Positions 35,717-44,705 of a DNA stretch of 57,870 nt are shown here, piece by piece. The stretch lies in the NCBI GenBank assembly GCA_945866215.1, contig CAMBGQ010000007.1, forward strand, positions 1 to 57,870, written 5' to 3'. Origin of the DNA: Opitutus sp. GAS368. GTDB taxonomy: Bacteria > Verrucomicrobiota > Verrucomicrobiia > Opitutales > UBA953. The notes below the pieces were generated by a model that was given only the letters and a program-made list of their open reading frames with translations, was not told the DNA's origin and did not search any database. Positions within the stretch are counted from its first letter, which is position 1. The number at the start of each line of letters is the position of its first letter. The translations under genes were made by a program, and so were the position numbers.

Positions 35717-38260
35717 ATGCCAAAAACGAAGAAGCCTGCGAAGCAGCCTGCAAAGAAGCCCGGCAAGATGCTCCGGGTCCGCAAGCCAGCCGGTAAGACG
35801 GCCAAGGCCAAGTCGGCCGACGGTTCATTGGTCGCCGTTTTTCGCGACGCGATCCTACGTCACCTGAAGAGTACCTTCGCTCGCGACCGTGTCACGGCCA
35901 CCCGGAACGACTGGTGGATGGCCACCTGCATGGCGGCCCGCGACCAGATGCTGGAGCGCTACATCGACACGCAGGCCCAGCACGCCAGCAAGAACGTCCG
36001 TCGCGTCTATTATCTCTCTTTGGAATACCTCATGGGCCGCGTGCTGACCAATAACCTGGTTAACCTGCAGCTCCGCGACGTCGCCACGGCGGCCTTGGCC
36101 GACCTCGGCCAGGACCTTGAAGCCGTCGCCGATGAAGAAGCCGACATGGGCCTCGGTAACGGTGGCCTCGGTCGCCTTGCCGCATGCTTCCTCGATTCCC
36201 TCGCTACGATGGACATCCCAGCGGTTGGCTATGGCATCCACTACGAGTTTGGTCTTTTCCGCCAGACCTTTGCGCAGGGCCGTCAGGTCGAGGTCGCCGA
36301 CAACTGGTTGGCGAACAATAATCCTTGGCTGATCCGACGCCCGAGCTACCGCGTCAGCGTGCCGCTCTATGGCCGGGTGAAGCATAGCACTGACGACCGT
36401 GGCAATCATTTCGCCGAACTCGTCGAGACCCGGAACCTGCTTGGTATGCCTTGGGATATTCCCATCGCCGGCTTCGCGGGTAGCAGCGTCAACTTCCTTC
36501 GCCTCTGGGAATCCAAGGCCGCGTCCGAATTCGACTTCCGCGCCTTCGACCGCGGAGGGTACGTCGAAGCCGTCCACGAGCGCGATGCGAGCGAGATCGT
36601 CTCGAAAGTCCTCTACCCGAACGACAGTACCGAGAGCGGCAAGGAGCTCCGCCTCGTCCAGCAGATCTTCTTCGTGTCCTGCTCCTTACAGGACATCCTG
36701 CGCCGTCATCGCCGGACCAACCCCGATTTCCGCAACCTGCCAGCCAAGGCTGCGGTGCAGCTCAATGACACGCATCCTTCCATTGCGATTGCCGAATTAA
36801 TGCGCCTGCTGGTCGATGAGCATAGCCTGACGTGGGACGAAGCATGGGCCTTAGGCACGCAGGTCTTCAGTTATACCAATCACACCTTATTGCCGGAAGC
36901 CCTGGAGACCTGGTCCGTGCCGCTCTTTGAGAAGGTGCTGCCGCGTCACCTGGAAATCATCTACGAGATCAACCGCCGCCACCTCGAGGACGTCGAGAAG
37001 CGCTGGCCGGGTGACGATGCCCGTAAGACGGAGCTTTCCATCGTCCAGGAAGGCTTCCCGAAGCGTATCCGCATGGCCCACCTCGCCGTCGTCGGTTCGC
37101 ATCACGTCAATGGTGTCGCCGAACTGCACACGCGCCTCATCCGCGCCAACCTGTTCCCGGGCTTCAACGAGCTGTGGCAGGGTAAGTTCGTCAACGTCAC
37201 CAATGGCGTCACGCCGCGCCGTTGGGTCCGCGGCTGTAATCCCAAGCTCGGCGCCCTGTGCGACGAAGTCGCTGGCAAGGGCTGGGAGGCCGACCTCGGT
37301 CGCCTCCGTAAACTCGACGCGCTGGCCGACCGACCCGCATTTCAGGATCGTTTCCTCGCGATCAAACGCGCCAACAAGGTCCGCCTCGCCGCATGCATCA
37401 AGGAACTCGTCGGGGTCGTGGTCTCGCCTGACGCGCTCTTCGACGTGCAGATCAAGCGTCTGCATGAGTACAAGCGCCAGCACCTCAACCTGCTGCACAT
37501 CCTGCACCTCTATCGGCGGATTCTCAACGAGCCCAACGGGCGCTTCACGCCCCGCGTCTGCATCTTCGGTGCCAAGGCCGCCCCGGGTTACGCCCTCGCG
37601 AAGCACATCATCCACGCGATTAACCGCGTGGCCGCTGTCATCAACGCCGACCCGCGCGTACGGGGCCTGCTGAAGGTGGTCTTCCTGCCAGATTACCGCG
37701 TCTCGCTCGCCGAGCGCATCATCCCCGCCGCCGACCTTTCCGAACAGATTTCTACCGCCGGTAAGGAAGCCTCGGGCACGGGCAACATGAAGCTCGCTCT
37801 CAACGGCGCGGTGACCATCGGCACGCTCGATGGTGCCAACGTCGAGATCGCCGAGGAAGTCGGCGCCGAGAACATCTTCATCTTCGGATTGCAGGTCGAA
37901 GAGGTCGAACAGCTCTGGGCTGACGGCTACGACCCTCAGGCGGTGCTGGCGGCGGACCCGGAGTTAGCCGCGCTCCTCGATTGGCTGCGCTCCGAGACCT
38001 TTACGCCGGAACAGCCGGGCGCGCTCGCCCCGGTGGTCGATTCGCTCACCTCCGGCGGTGACCCTTACCTCGTGCTGGTAGATTTTCGCGGTTATGTCGC
38101 GTCGCAGGAGAGGGCCTCGCAGGCTTTCTTGGATCGCCGCCGCTGGGCCGCCATGGCTATCCGGAACGTCGCCCGCTGCGCCAAGTTTTCCTCGGATCGC
38201 TCAATCGGTGACTACGCCAAGCTCATCTGGAAGACCAAACCCCACCTGATTCCCCGTTAA
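35717..38260 (+). CDS. glgP: Glycogen (alpha-glucan) phosphorylase
   Basis: Releases glucose-1-phosphate from alpha-1,4-glucan; 847 residues. PLP-binding Lys lies near residue 692 in [73 protein letters not shown] and RRISLKEY-like [16 protein letters not shown] are the other conserved blocks. The first 35 residues are Lys/Pro/Ala-rich, beginning [10 protein letters not shown], and precede the normal N-terminus. It follows the acyltransferase gene by 49 bases and has no Shine-Dalgarno. Confidence 0.97.
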   Translation: MPKTKKPAKQPAKKPGKMLRVRKPAGKTAKAKSADGSLVAVFRDAILRHLKSTFARDRVTATRNDWWMATCMAARDQMLERYIDTQAQHASKNVRRVYYLSLEYLMGRVLTNNLVNLQLRDVATAALADLGQDLEAVADEEADMGLGNGGLGRLAACFLDSLATMDIPAVGYGIHYEFGLFRQTFAQGRQVEVADNWLANNNPWLIRRPSYRVSVPLYGRVKHSTDDRGNHFAELVETRNLLGMPWDIPIAGFAGSSVNFLRLWESKAASEFDFRAFDRGGYVEAVHERDASEIVSKVLYPNDSTESGKELRLVQQIFFVSCSLQDILRRHRRTNPDFRNLPAKAAVQLNDTHPSIAIAELMRLLVDEHSLTWDEAWALGTQVFSYTNHTLLPEALETWSVPLFEKVLPRHLEIIYEINRRHLEDVEKRWPGDDARKTELSIVQEGFPKRIRMAHLAVVGSHHVNGVAELHTRLIRANLFPGFNELWQGKFVNVTNGVTPRRWVRGCNPKLGALCDEVAGKGWEADLGRLRKLDALADRPAFQDRFLAIKRANKVRLAACIKELVGVVVSPDALFDVQIKRLHEYKRQHLNLLHILHLYRRILNEPNGRFTPRVCIFGAKAAPGYALAKHIIHAINRVAAVINADPRVRGLLKVVFLPDYRVSLAERIIPAADLSEQISTAGKEASGTGNMKLALNGAVTIGTLDGANVEIAEEVGAENIFIFGLQVEEVEQLWADGYDPQAVLAADPELAALLDWLRSETFTPEQPGALAPVVDSLTSGGDPYLVLVDFRGYVASQERASQAFLDRRRWAAMAIRNVARCAKFSSDRSIGDYAKLIWKTKPHLIPR

Positions 38261-38294
38261 GAAGGGATTGAGGTCGGCCGCCCAGGTGTCCAGG

Positions 38295-39167
38295 ATGCCT
38301 TTCTTGCGACCCCGCCTCTCCATCCTCGTCCTGTCCCTATCGGCCTCCCTGCTGGCTGCGGCGGACCGTCCGGCCGGCGTCATCAAAGCGGGCGTGATCA
38401 TCACGGCTGAAGGTGGCATCGAGGGGAAGCAGGAGTACCGCTATGACGCAGAAGGGCGGCCACTCGGTGGCGCGCCCGCCAGATCTTTCGCTCCTTCCTC
38501 CGGCCGCCCGCTCGGCTTCGTCGGTAAGGCTCCGGCTGAGTCTCCGGTGGCGCCGCCGGCGCCGGCCCTATCCGTGCCCAAGCAAACGCTGAAGACCGCC
38601 GACGGCCGGACGGTGCCCTTCACCTTCGAGGGCAGTGGCCTTGGCAAGAGCGTCGATGACGCCGTCGATTTCAACACCGGCCTGAAGATGGCCTCCAAGT
38701 CCAGCGGGCTCATGCAAGAGCGTTTCGAGAAGAGCATGTCGAGCATGGGTAAGGATCAGGTCTATTCGCGTAACAACCTCATCACGCTCGATACCTGGCA
38801 CGGGCGTTACGACACCCTCGGTCGAAAGAAATCCGACATCGAACTGAAGGATACGCTGGGCGCGTCGGTCCGGCCAAAGGACACCGTGGAGGTGAAGTCC
38901 GTGGACCGTATCAAATCGGCCGTCAGCGGCACCAAGGCCGAGGTCGGGGACTGGGAGGAGCGCATGGGCGTCGAGAGCAACCCCAAGTATGCTAACGTCA
39001 GGTCAAGCTGGCAGGGCCGACTCAACCCTGAACCCAAGACGGTCGACCAGCTTTCGATGCAGGACATCAACCGCTTTCAGTTTCGCCGGAATCGCTCGAG
39101 CGACCCTGGTCTGCCCGTGGTCAAGCCGGGTTCGGATGATGTCCAGACCAAGGGTGGTCAGCGTTAA
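38295..39167 (+). CDS. Hypothetical secreted protein
   Basis: 290 residues that I do not recognise. The N-terminal PRLSILVLSLSASLLAAADRP is a signal peptide. A Pro-rich stretch (about residues 55-85) follows. The middle contains DAVDFNTGLKMASKSSGLMQERFEKSM and LITLDTWHGRYDTLGRKK. The C-terminal part is charged and poor in hydrophobics, so no membrane anchor. No cysteine-rich or catalytic motif is seen. ATG 38295 is chosen as it begins the signal peptide; GTG 38286 and TTG 38268 are other options. It lies 34 bases after glgP on the same strand, so the two may be co-transcribed. Confidence 0.75.
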   Translation: MPFLRPRLSILVLSLSASLLAAADRPAGVIKAGVIITAEGGIEGKQEYRYDAEGRPLGGAPARSFAPSSGRPLGFVGKAPAESPVAPPAPALSVPKQTLKTADGRTVPFTFEGSGLGKSVDDAVDFNTGLKMASKSSGLMQERFEKSMSSMGKDQVYSRNNLITLDTWHGRYDTLGRKKSDIELKDTLGASVRPKDTVEVKSVDRIKSAVSGTKAEVGDWEERMGVESNPKYANVRSSWQGRLNPEPKTVDQLSMQDINRFQFRRNRSSDPGLPVVKPGSDDVQTKGGQR

Positions 39168-39245
39168 TGGGGGGAAATGAGGTAGCTCGGGCATTTTTTG
39201 CCTCGCAGATTTTTCACGGAGTTTTACTCATAGAATCTTAATTTC

Positions 39246-40448
39246 ATGAGCGAAGCTCTGACCAGACCCGCCGGCTCCGGCATCAGCGACCTTGAGGTCA
39301 AGGATGGCCAGATTATCTTCGATTCCGTCTGGGCCAGCCTAGAACGAGAAATCGGTCGCGAGAAGCTGGCTTTCCCGCGCGAGATCTTCTGGCTCAATGG
39401 CGCGCCCGGCGCCGGCAAGGGGACCAACACCGCGTTCATCTTGCAGTATCGTGATTATGACGCCGAACCGATCGTGGTCAGCGACCTGCTCTCGAGCCCC
39501 GAGGCCCAGAAGCGCATCGACGCCGGTATGCTCGTCGGCGACCGCGAAGTGGTCGAGATCCTCTTCCGCAAGTTGCTCTCCCCGGAATACGTCAGCGGCG
39601 CAATCGTCGACGGCTTCCCCCGTTCGATGGTGCAAGTGGAGTGCCTCAAGCATCTCTTTACCAAACTCAACGACCTTCGTACCGAGTTCCGCGGGGCCGC
39701 CGGCGTCCGCTTCCCCAAGCCGCACTTCCATATCCTCGTCCTGTTCGTCGACGAGAACGAGTCCGTCCGCCGTCAGCTCAAGCGCGGCCAGGAAGCCCTC
39801 GCCCAGAACGAGAAGGCCGCGCGCGAAGGCGGTCCGCTCGCCGAGGTCCGCAAGACCGACCTCACCGCCGAGGCCGCGCGCAACCGTTACCGTGTGTTCA
39901 AGGAGCGCACTTACGAGCCGCTGCAGTCGCTGCGGGACATCTTCCACTACCACTTCATCAATGCGCAGGGATCGCTCGCCGAGGTCCAAGCCCGCATTAT
40001 CAAGGAACTGCAGTACCAGAGCTCGCTTGAGCTGGCGGAAGAGACGTATGACCTTATTTCGCCCATCCCGTTGGCCGCGCAGATCGTCCAGCATGCCCGG
40101 CAGGACCTTGTCCGTCGCCTCGATGACTACGCCGAGCGCAACGCCGAGACCTTCCGTCAGGTCATCGAGCTGATCCAAGATAAGTTCCTGCCCATCATCC
40201 GGGCCCACGCGATCTCCGGGCAGGCGCACGTCAACATCGAGACCCCGGTCTTCGACGAGCCGCTCGCGATCGCGATGTTCATAGACATCTTTTCCGAGCG
40301 CGGCTTCCACGCCGTGGTCGACCAGCACCGCATCGAAATTCCCGAAACCATCGTCGCCGGCACGGGCAAGGTGATCACGCGCCTCAAGAAGGTCTGGCGC
40401 GTGTCGATTCGCTTCGAAGGTTCCGAGATTCGTCGCGGCGGCGCCTGA
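39246..40448 (+). CDS. Adenylate-kinase-like nucleoside monophosphate kinase with C-terminal extension
   Basis: 400 residues, nearly twice a normal adenylate kinase. The kinase core begins after an extra 45 residues: P-loop NGAPGAGKGTNTAF (about 51-64), the NMP-binding VSDLLSS in place of the usual ISTGD, and DGFPRSMVQVE (122-132). The region after residue 265 (QIVQHARQDLVRRLDDYAE onward, ending IRRGGA) matches nothing I know; it includes a long helix and a beta-rich end. Tight convergence with the next gene (2 bases) shows no terminator. Nucleotide phosphorylation is likely; the substrate and extension role are unknown. Confidence 0.8.
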   Translation: MSEALTRPAGSGISDLEVKDGQIIFDSVWASLEREIGREKLAFPREIFWLNGAPGAGKGTNTAFILQYRDYDAEPIVVSDLLSSPEAQKRIDAGMLVGDREVVEILFRKLLSPEYVSGAIVDGFPRSMVQVECLKHLFTKLNDLRTEFRGAAGVRFPKPHFHILVLFVDENESVRRQLKRGQEALAQNEKAAREGGPLAEVRKTDLTAEAARNRYRVFKERTYEPLQSLRDIFHYHFINAQGSLAEVQARIIKELQYQSSLELAEETYDLISPIPLAAQIVQHARQDLVRRLDDYAERNAETFRQVIELIQDKFLPIIRAHAISGQAHVNIETPVFDEPLAIAMFIDIFSERGFHAVVDQHRIEIPETIVAGTGKVITRLKKVWRVSIRFEGSEIRRGGA

Positions 40449-40450
40449 TC

Positions 40451-41806
40451 CTATTTCGCGGTCAGGTTGCCTTGCACGAGGTTGCCGGTGCAGTCCTGCT
40501 CATTGATGCTGGGCGCGGGGCCTAGGCGATTCTTACGGCCGTCCCGGACGAGGTTGCCGGTCACGATGCTGTCGGCGACGTCCCGCAGTGCGATGCCTTC
40601 GCCATCGGAGTCGAGGATACTGTTGTCCTGCACGCGCAGGCGTTTGCCGCCTTCGAAGCGCACGGCGGCGTGGTGGCGACGGACCCCGGTCACGATGTTA
40701 CCCGTGAAGGCGGAGTCGTTGGTGCGGCGGAAGACGATGCCGTTCTGTTCGGCGAGGTTGAAGCCATTGACGAGATAGCGCGGGTTACGGTCGAAGTTAT
40801 TCCCGGTGACGATGACGTTCATGCTGTCCTCCACGAGGAGATCGTGCTCGAAGCCTTCCCAGAACGTGTTGGCCGAGATGGTGACTCCGCGGACCTGGCG
40901 GAGCTCGATGTTGACCATCACGTCGCTGAAGACGTTACCGATGATGGTGACGTGGCCTTCGCGGGTGGTCGCGCGGCCTTCACGGCGGAGCAGGGAAGGG
41001 TCCGTGCCGGCGCCGAGAATCCGGATGTTGGCGGCGCCGGGGGCCTTATGGGTATGCTGGATGGTGCAACCAGTGATTGCGACTTCGGCAATCGAGCCAC
41101 CGGTGGAGTCGAGCATGATGTTAGCCGAGGGCGGGCCTTTCTCATCATGGTTAGCCTCGATGTCACAGGTCCCGATGTGCAGGTTACGGACTTCGCCGCC
41201 GATAGCGACGATGCCTCCGCCCAGGTTGTAGCTGATATGGCAGCCGATGACGTTGGTCTGGTGTAGGTTGACGCGATCGAGGAATAAGCCGACGCCCCGA
41301 TTGCGGTAGAGATGGCACTCCGAGACGATGACGTTGCGATTGCGCTCGGTGAGGTGGATGCCGTGGCGACATTCGCGGATGGTCAGGCGCGAGAGGGTTA
41401 GCTGCATGGTGCCGGTGGCTTCGATGCCGTCGGCCTCGGCGTGCGACCCGATGATCTCGAGGCCTTGTACGACTGGCGTGCGCTGAGCCCAGGTCTCAGG
41501 CTTGAAGGATTTAGGCGCCGCGGTGCCGCCGTGAGTGCCGACGATTTTCAGGGCAGGTCCAGGACCCGCCATGATGAGTGTGGCAGTACCGTCGGAGGAG
41601 ATGCTGGCGGCTCCAAGCTTAGCGAGATCGACCGTGACCGTCTTGGTTAAGCGATAGCGGCCTTTGGGTAGTTGGACGCTGCCGCCGGCGTCGACGAGTT
41701 TTTGGAGAGCAGCAGAATCGTCCGCCTGCCCGTCGCCGACGAGGGTCTGGGCGGAGAGGACCGTCGTGAAGGCCAGCAGGGTGAGGAGGCGCAACACGGC
41801 GTTCAT
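40451..41806 (-). CDS. Secreted right-handed parallel beta-helix protein
   Basis: 451 residues with a signal peptide (about 1-19). The N-terminus GDGQADDSAALQKLVDAGGSVQLPKGRYRL is the pectate-lyase-superfamily N-cap. About ten beta-helix coils follow, with the NosD/PbH1 pattern (NVIVSECHLYRNRGVGLFLD, NVIVTGNNFDRN, DNSILDSDGEGIALRD). Such proteins bind or cleave polysaccharide; no catalytic set is assigned. Its start overlaps the upstream esterase-like gene stop by four bases on the minus strand, so they are co-expressed. Confidence 0.85.
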   Translation of the reverse strand: MNAVLRLLTLLAFTTVLSAQTLVGDGQADDSAALQKLVDAGGSVQLPKGRYRLTKTVTVDLAKLGAASISSDGTATLIMAGPGPALKIVGTHGGTAAPKSFKPETWAQRTPVVQGLEIIGSHAEADGIEATGTMQLTLSRLTIRECRHGIHLTERNRNVIVSECHLYRNRGVGLFLDRVNLHQTNVIGCHISYNLGGGIVAIGGEVRNLHIGTCDIEANHDEKGPPSANIMLDSTGGSIAEVAITGCTIQHTHKAPGAANIRILGAGTDPSLLRREGRATTREGHVTIIGNVFSDVMVNIELRQVRGVTISANTFWEGFEHDLLVEDSMNVIVTGNNFDRNPRYLVNGFNLAEQNGIVFRRTNDSAFTGNIVTGVRRHHAAVRFEGGKRLRVQDNSILDSDGEGIALRDVADSIVTGNLVRDGRKNRLGPAPSINEQDCTGNLVQGNLTAK

Positions 41807-42849
41807 CGTTTGAGCAGTTCGGTCATCGCCTTACCCATCGCCGCGCCCACGTCCATGTAGGTTTCGGCGTTGCCGTTGTAGTGGCTATTGCCCGAACCGC
41901 CCTTGGAGAGCGGGTGGGTGTAGACGGTGGCGACGTTGTCCTTGAATTCAGGATACTTGCCAGAATCGCCGGCGACGGCGAGCTGGGCTTCGAGGATGCG
42001 GCCGCCGTTGCCGCCCGAGCCCTTCACGGCTTCTCCCAGTGTGGCCAGGACGAACTTCGCCTGCGGCGCCTCGAAATCCTGTCGGAGTCGCTTGATGAAG
42101 CGGACGAGATTAGCCTCATAGTTCGCGGCGTGCCCCGCGTTGCCGCCGTCCTTCTCTCCCTGCCAGAAGAAGAAGCCCGCCACCACGTGGCTTTGGGCGC
42201 CCGGGTAGTGCTGCTTCAGTTCGGTCAGGATCTGCTTCGCATGGGCGGTGTCATCGTCGTATTGCTTGCCGGCGTACCACTCGATGGGCTTCCCCTGCTT
42301 GTCCAGCCAAGCGGGCGGCGGCGTCGCGATACCCTTTGCGGGATCCGCCGGCCAGGTGTCGGGCCGTTCCTTGTAGGCGGCGTAGATTTTGCCGTCGAGC
42401 AACGTGCGGTCGCTACCGGGAGGTAGGAGGTCCCAGCCGAGGCTGCGGTTGCCGATGCAACTCTTCAGGAGCATGACTGGGTCGGCCAAGGCTTCGCCAA
42501 GGGGATGGGCGATACCATGTTCGGGCCCGAGGGACTTTCCGCTGACCTTAATCCATTCGTTATTGAGGCGCTGCATGCCGTTCCCTCTGCCGGACATCAC
42601 CCGCACATAGCGAACATCATCACGGGCTTTCCACGCTCCGCTGGCGTCCACCAAGAAGGAGTATTGCTTCTTTTCGCGGACCGCGTGCTCCAGTGAGCCG
42701 GCTGGTCCTGCGACCTTACCGAGGCCGACCATGTTCGACTGCCCCAGGAGGATGAACACCTGCACGGGCTTGCTCATGTCCGCGGGATTTCCAACGACGG
42801 CGACGACGGTCGCAATCAGCAGGATGAGGCTGGGAAATAAGGTACGCAC
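41803..42849 (-). CDS. Secreted sialate-O-acetylesterase-like (SGNH/DUF303) esterase
   Basis: 348 residues with a signal peptide after a GTG start (VRTLFPSLILLIATVVAVV). The catalytic FILLGQSNMVG is the SGNH Ser block of the DUF303/CE6-like carbohydrate esterases. GFFFWQGEKDGGN matches the WxQGE block, and the C-terminal DxxH-like SGNSHYNGNAETYMDVG carries the His. It would remove acetyl groups from polysaccharides. The upstream CCCCTTCGGGG hairpin is a few bases from the start. It is followed with overlap by the beta-helix gene, suggesting a joint role in polymer use. Confidence 0.83.
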   Translation of the reverse strand: MRTLFPSLILLIATVVAVVGNPADMSKPVQVFILLGQSNMVGLGKVAGPAGSLEHAVREKKQYSFLVDASGAWKARDDVRYVRVMSGRGNGMQRLNNEWIKVSGKSLGPEHGIAHPLGEALADPVMLLKSCIGNRSLGWDLLPPGSDRTLLDGKIYAAYKERPDTWPADPAKGIATPPPAWLDKQGKPIEWYAGKQYDDDTAHAKQILTELKQHYPGAQSHVVAGFFFWQGEKDGGNAGHAANYEANLVRFIKRLRQDFEAPQAKFVLATLGEAVKGSGGNGGRILEAQLAVAGDSGKYPEFKDNVATVYTHPLSKGGSGNSHYNGNAETYMDVGAAMGKAMTELLKR

Positions 42850-42881
42850 TAATTCTGGTGTCCCCGAAGGGGAGGGGCGTC

Positions 42882-43616
42882 TTAGGCGATGGCCTTGACG
42901 TAGATCTCGTTGGCCTTCTTCCAGTCGACGACCTTCCAGAAGGCGTCCACGTAGTCGGGGCGGCGGTTCTGATACTTGAGGTAGTAGGCGTGTTCCCAGA
43001 CGTCGAGGGCGAGGACCGGGGTGCCGTTCACGTCGGCGACGCCCTTCATGAGGGGGCTGTCCTGGTTCGGCGTGGAGGTCACGGCGATGGACTTGTCGGC
43101 CTTGACGATGAGCCAGGCCCAACCGGAACCGAAGCGGGTGGTCGCTGCGGCCTTGAAGGCAGCCTTGAGGCCCTTCTCGCCTTCGAGGCCACCGAAGGTC
43201 TTCTGGATGGCTTCGCCGAGGGCGCCGACGGGTTCGCCGCCACCGTTCGGGGAGATGATGTTCCAGAAGAAGGTGTGGTTGGCGTGGCCACCGGCGTTGT
43301 TGCGGACCGCGGTGCGGATGGACTCGGGGACCTTGGAGAGGTCGGCGATGAGTTCGTTGACGTCGGCCGGAGCGGCGAAGCCGGCTTCCTTGGCGAGGGC
43401 GGCGTTCACGTTCGTGACGTAAGCATTGTGGTGCTTGCCGTGGTGGATCTCCATCGTCGCCTGGTCGATGTGCGGCTCGAGCGCGGCGTGAGGATAGGGC
43501 AGGGGGGCGAGGGTGTAGCTCATGGTTTTGGTGGAAGAGGTTTGGGCGGAGAGGGAAGTGGCGCCGAGCGCGGCGGCGGCGAGGGAAGCTTTGCCGATGA
43601 AGTCGCGACGTTGCAT
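42882..43616 (-). CDS. Superoxide dismutase (Fe/Mn), with Tat-type signal
   Basis: 244 residues. The mature part begins [36 protein letters not shown] and carries the metal ligands His (EIHHGKHH), His ([10 protein letters not shown]), Asp and His ([13 protein letters not shown]). Before it lies a 30-residue Tat-like leader [19 protein letters not shown] ending in SLSAQ. Folded export would place the enzyme in the periplasm. The internal Met at MSYTL is an alternative start giving a cytosolic enzyme. Fe versus Mn cannot be told from the visible motifs. Confidence 0.94.
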   Translation of the reverse strand: MQRRDFIGKASLAAAALGATSLSAQTSSTKTMSYTLAPLPYPHAALEPHIDQATMEIHHGKHHNAYVTNVNAALAKEAGFAAPADVNELIADLSKVPESIRTAVRNNAGGHANHTFFWNIISPNGGGEPVGALGEAIQKTFGGLEGEKGLKAAFKAAATTRFGSGWAWLIVKADKSIAVTSTPNQDSPLMKGVADVNGTPVLALDVWEHAYYLKYQNRRPDYVDAFWKVVDWKKANEIYVKAIA

Positions 43617-43622
43617 GGGTGA

Positions 43623-43661
43623 GAGTATGGAGTATAGAGTTTGGAGTATAGGACTATATTC
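43623..43661. repeat. Heptad repeat with inverted partner
   Basis: Four contiguous heptads GAGTATG, GAGTATA, GAGTTTG, GAGTATA (43623-43650) are followed by TATATTC (43655-43661), nearly the reverse complement of the unit. The last unit and this partner form a 9-bp stem with one mismatch. It sits in the 84-base gap between tadA and the superoxide dismutase gene. Confidence 0.65.
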
Positions 43662-43700
43662 CGACCGACAGGCAAAGAGGTTGCGGAAAGCCTGCCGGGG

Positions 43701-44246
43701 TCAAGCCGAGGCGGAGGAATCGCGCCCGCGTTTCATATTGAAATAGGCCTGCAGGATTTCGCGGCAGGGCTCTTCCAGCACGCCGGAGGCCACCGAAACG
43801 CGGTGATTGAGCTTCGGGAGGCTGTGCAACTCGACCGCGCCGCCCATGCAGCCCATCTTGGGGTCGCCCCAAGCGTAGACCACGCGGTTGAGCCGGCTCA
43901 TAATCGTAGCCCCGGAGCACATCGGGCAGGGCTCCTTGGTGACGTAAAGGGTGCACTCGTTAAGGCGCCAATCGCCAATCTTCTTGGCCGCCTGGGTGAT
44001 GGCCAGCATCTCGGCGTGGGCGGTCGGATCGTTGGCCCGTTCGACCTCGTTATGGGCGGCCGCGATGATCTCGCCGCCGCGCTCGATGATTGCGCCGATC
44101 GGGACCTCGTCGATGCGCCAGGCGTCGACCGCCAAGTTGAAGGCCAGTGCCATGTAGAAGGCGTCGTCCCGGTTCAGTTGGGACGGACGCATCTTCTCGA
44201 ACGGGCAAATAAGCCCGGGGCGGGGGGTCGAAGCATCTCCTTCCAT
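43701..44246 (-). CDS. tadA: tRNA-specific adenosine deaminase (TadA-like)
   Basis: Zinc deaminase of 181 residues that would convert the wobble A34 of tRNA-Arg(ACG) to inosine. The zinc and proton-shuttle motif DPTAHAEMLAI and the PCPMCSGATIMSRLNRVVYAW motif are intact, and the PKMGCMGG segment has the TadA spacing (TadA itself usually reads PKAGAxGS). ATG 44246 gives an N-terminal extension of about 20 residues before the usual DDxFYMxLAF start. Guanine or cytosine deaminase is the alternative. Confidence 0.82.
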   Translation of the reverse strand: MEGDASTPRPGLICPFEKMRPSQLNRDDAFYMALAFNLAVDAWRIDEVPIGAIIERGGEIIAAAHNEVERANDPTAHAEMLAITQAAKKIGDWRLNECTLYVTKEPCPMCSGATIMSRLNRVVYAWGDPKMGCMGGAVELHSLPKLNHRVSVASGVLEEPCREILQAYFNMKRGRDSSASA

Positions 44247-44350
44247 GGCGGCAGGATTACCCCTGTGAGGCCCGTGGCAAGAGGGGAGGCGAGGGGCACT
44301 ACGGAGATTGACTCCCTTTAGGGTTAGGGATGCACTTCTCCCTCCAAGGC

Positions 44351-44614
44351 ATGGCTGAAGAACCCGTTATCGAACTCGAAGGCAAAATCCTGCAGGTGCT
44401 TCCTGGCACTATGTTCCGGATCGAGCTCCCCAACAAGCATGTGGTGCTGGGACGTATCTCCGGCCGTCTGCGTAAGAATTTCATCCGGATCAACCCGGGA
44501 GACCGCGTGAAGGTCGAGATGACCCCTTCGGATCTCACCACCGCTCGAATCATCTTCCGCCTCCGCGATACCGCCCCGCGCCCCCCAGGTCCCCCGCCCA
44601 AGCGTCGATACTAA
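44351..44614 (+). CDS. infA: Translation initiation factor IF-1
   Basis: 87 residues: an S1/OB-fold that blocks the A site during initiation. [30 protein letters not shown] aligns directly with the family start, followed by [26 protein letters not shown] and [12 protein letters not shown]. After the normal end it carries a tail of about 16 residues, [13 protein letters not shown], absent from E. coli IF-1. ATG 44351 is chosen over the ATG at 44330 because MAxE is the family start. A TTGACT at 44308 may be the -35 of its promoter. A terminator follows directly, so it is monocistronic. Confidence 0.95.
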   Translation: MAEEPVIELEGKILQVLPGTMFRIELPNKHVVLGRISGRLRKNFIRINPGDRVKVEMTPSDLTTARIIFRLRDTAPRPPGPPPKRRY

Positions 44615-44623
44615 TCCCTTCTG

Positions 44624-44645
44624 AACCCGTGCATACGGGTTTTTT
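44624..44645 (+). terminator. Intrinsic terminator of infA
   Basis: Stem AACCCGT / ACGGGTT with a GCAT loop, followed by five more T. It lies 10 bases after the stop. Confidence 0.9.
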
Positions 44646-44705
44646 ATTGCCAGGCTATCGGCTGTAATCTATTTATCATTACTTAACTACTCATCATTAA
44701 TCCCC

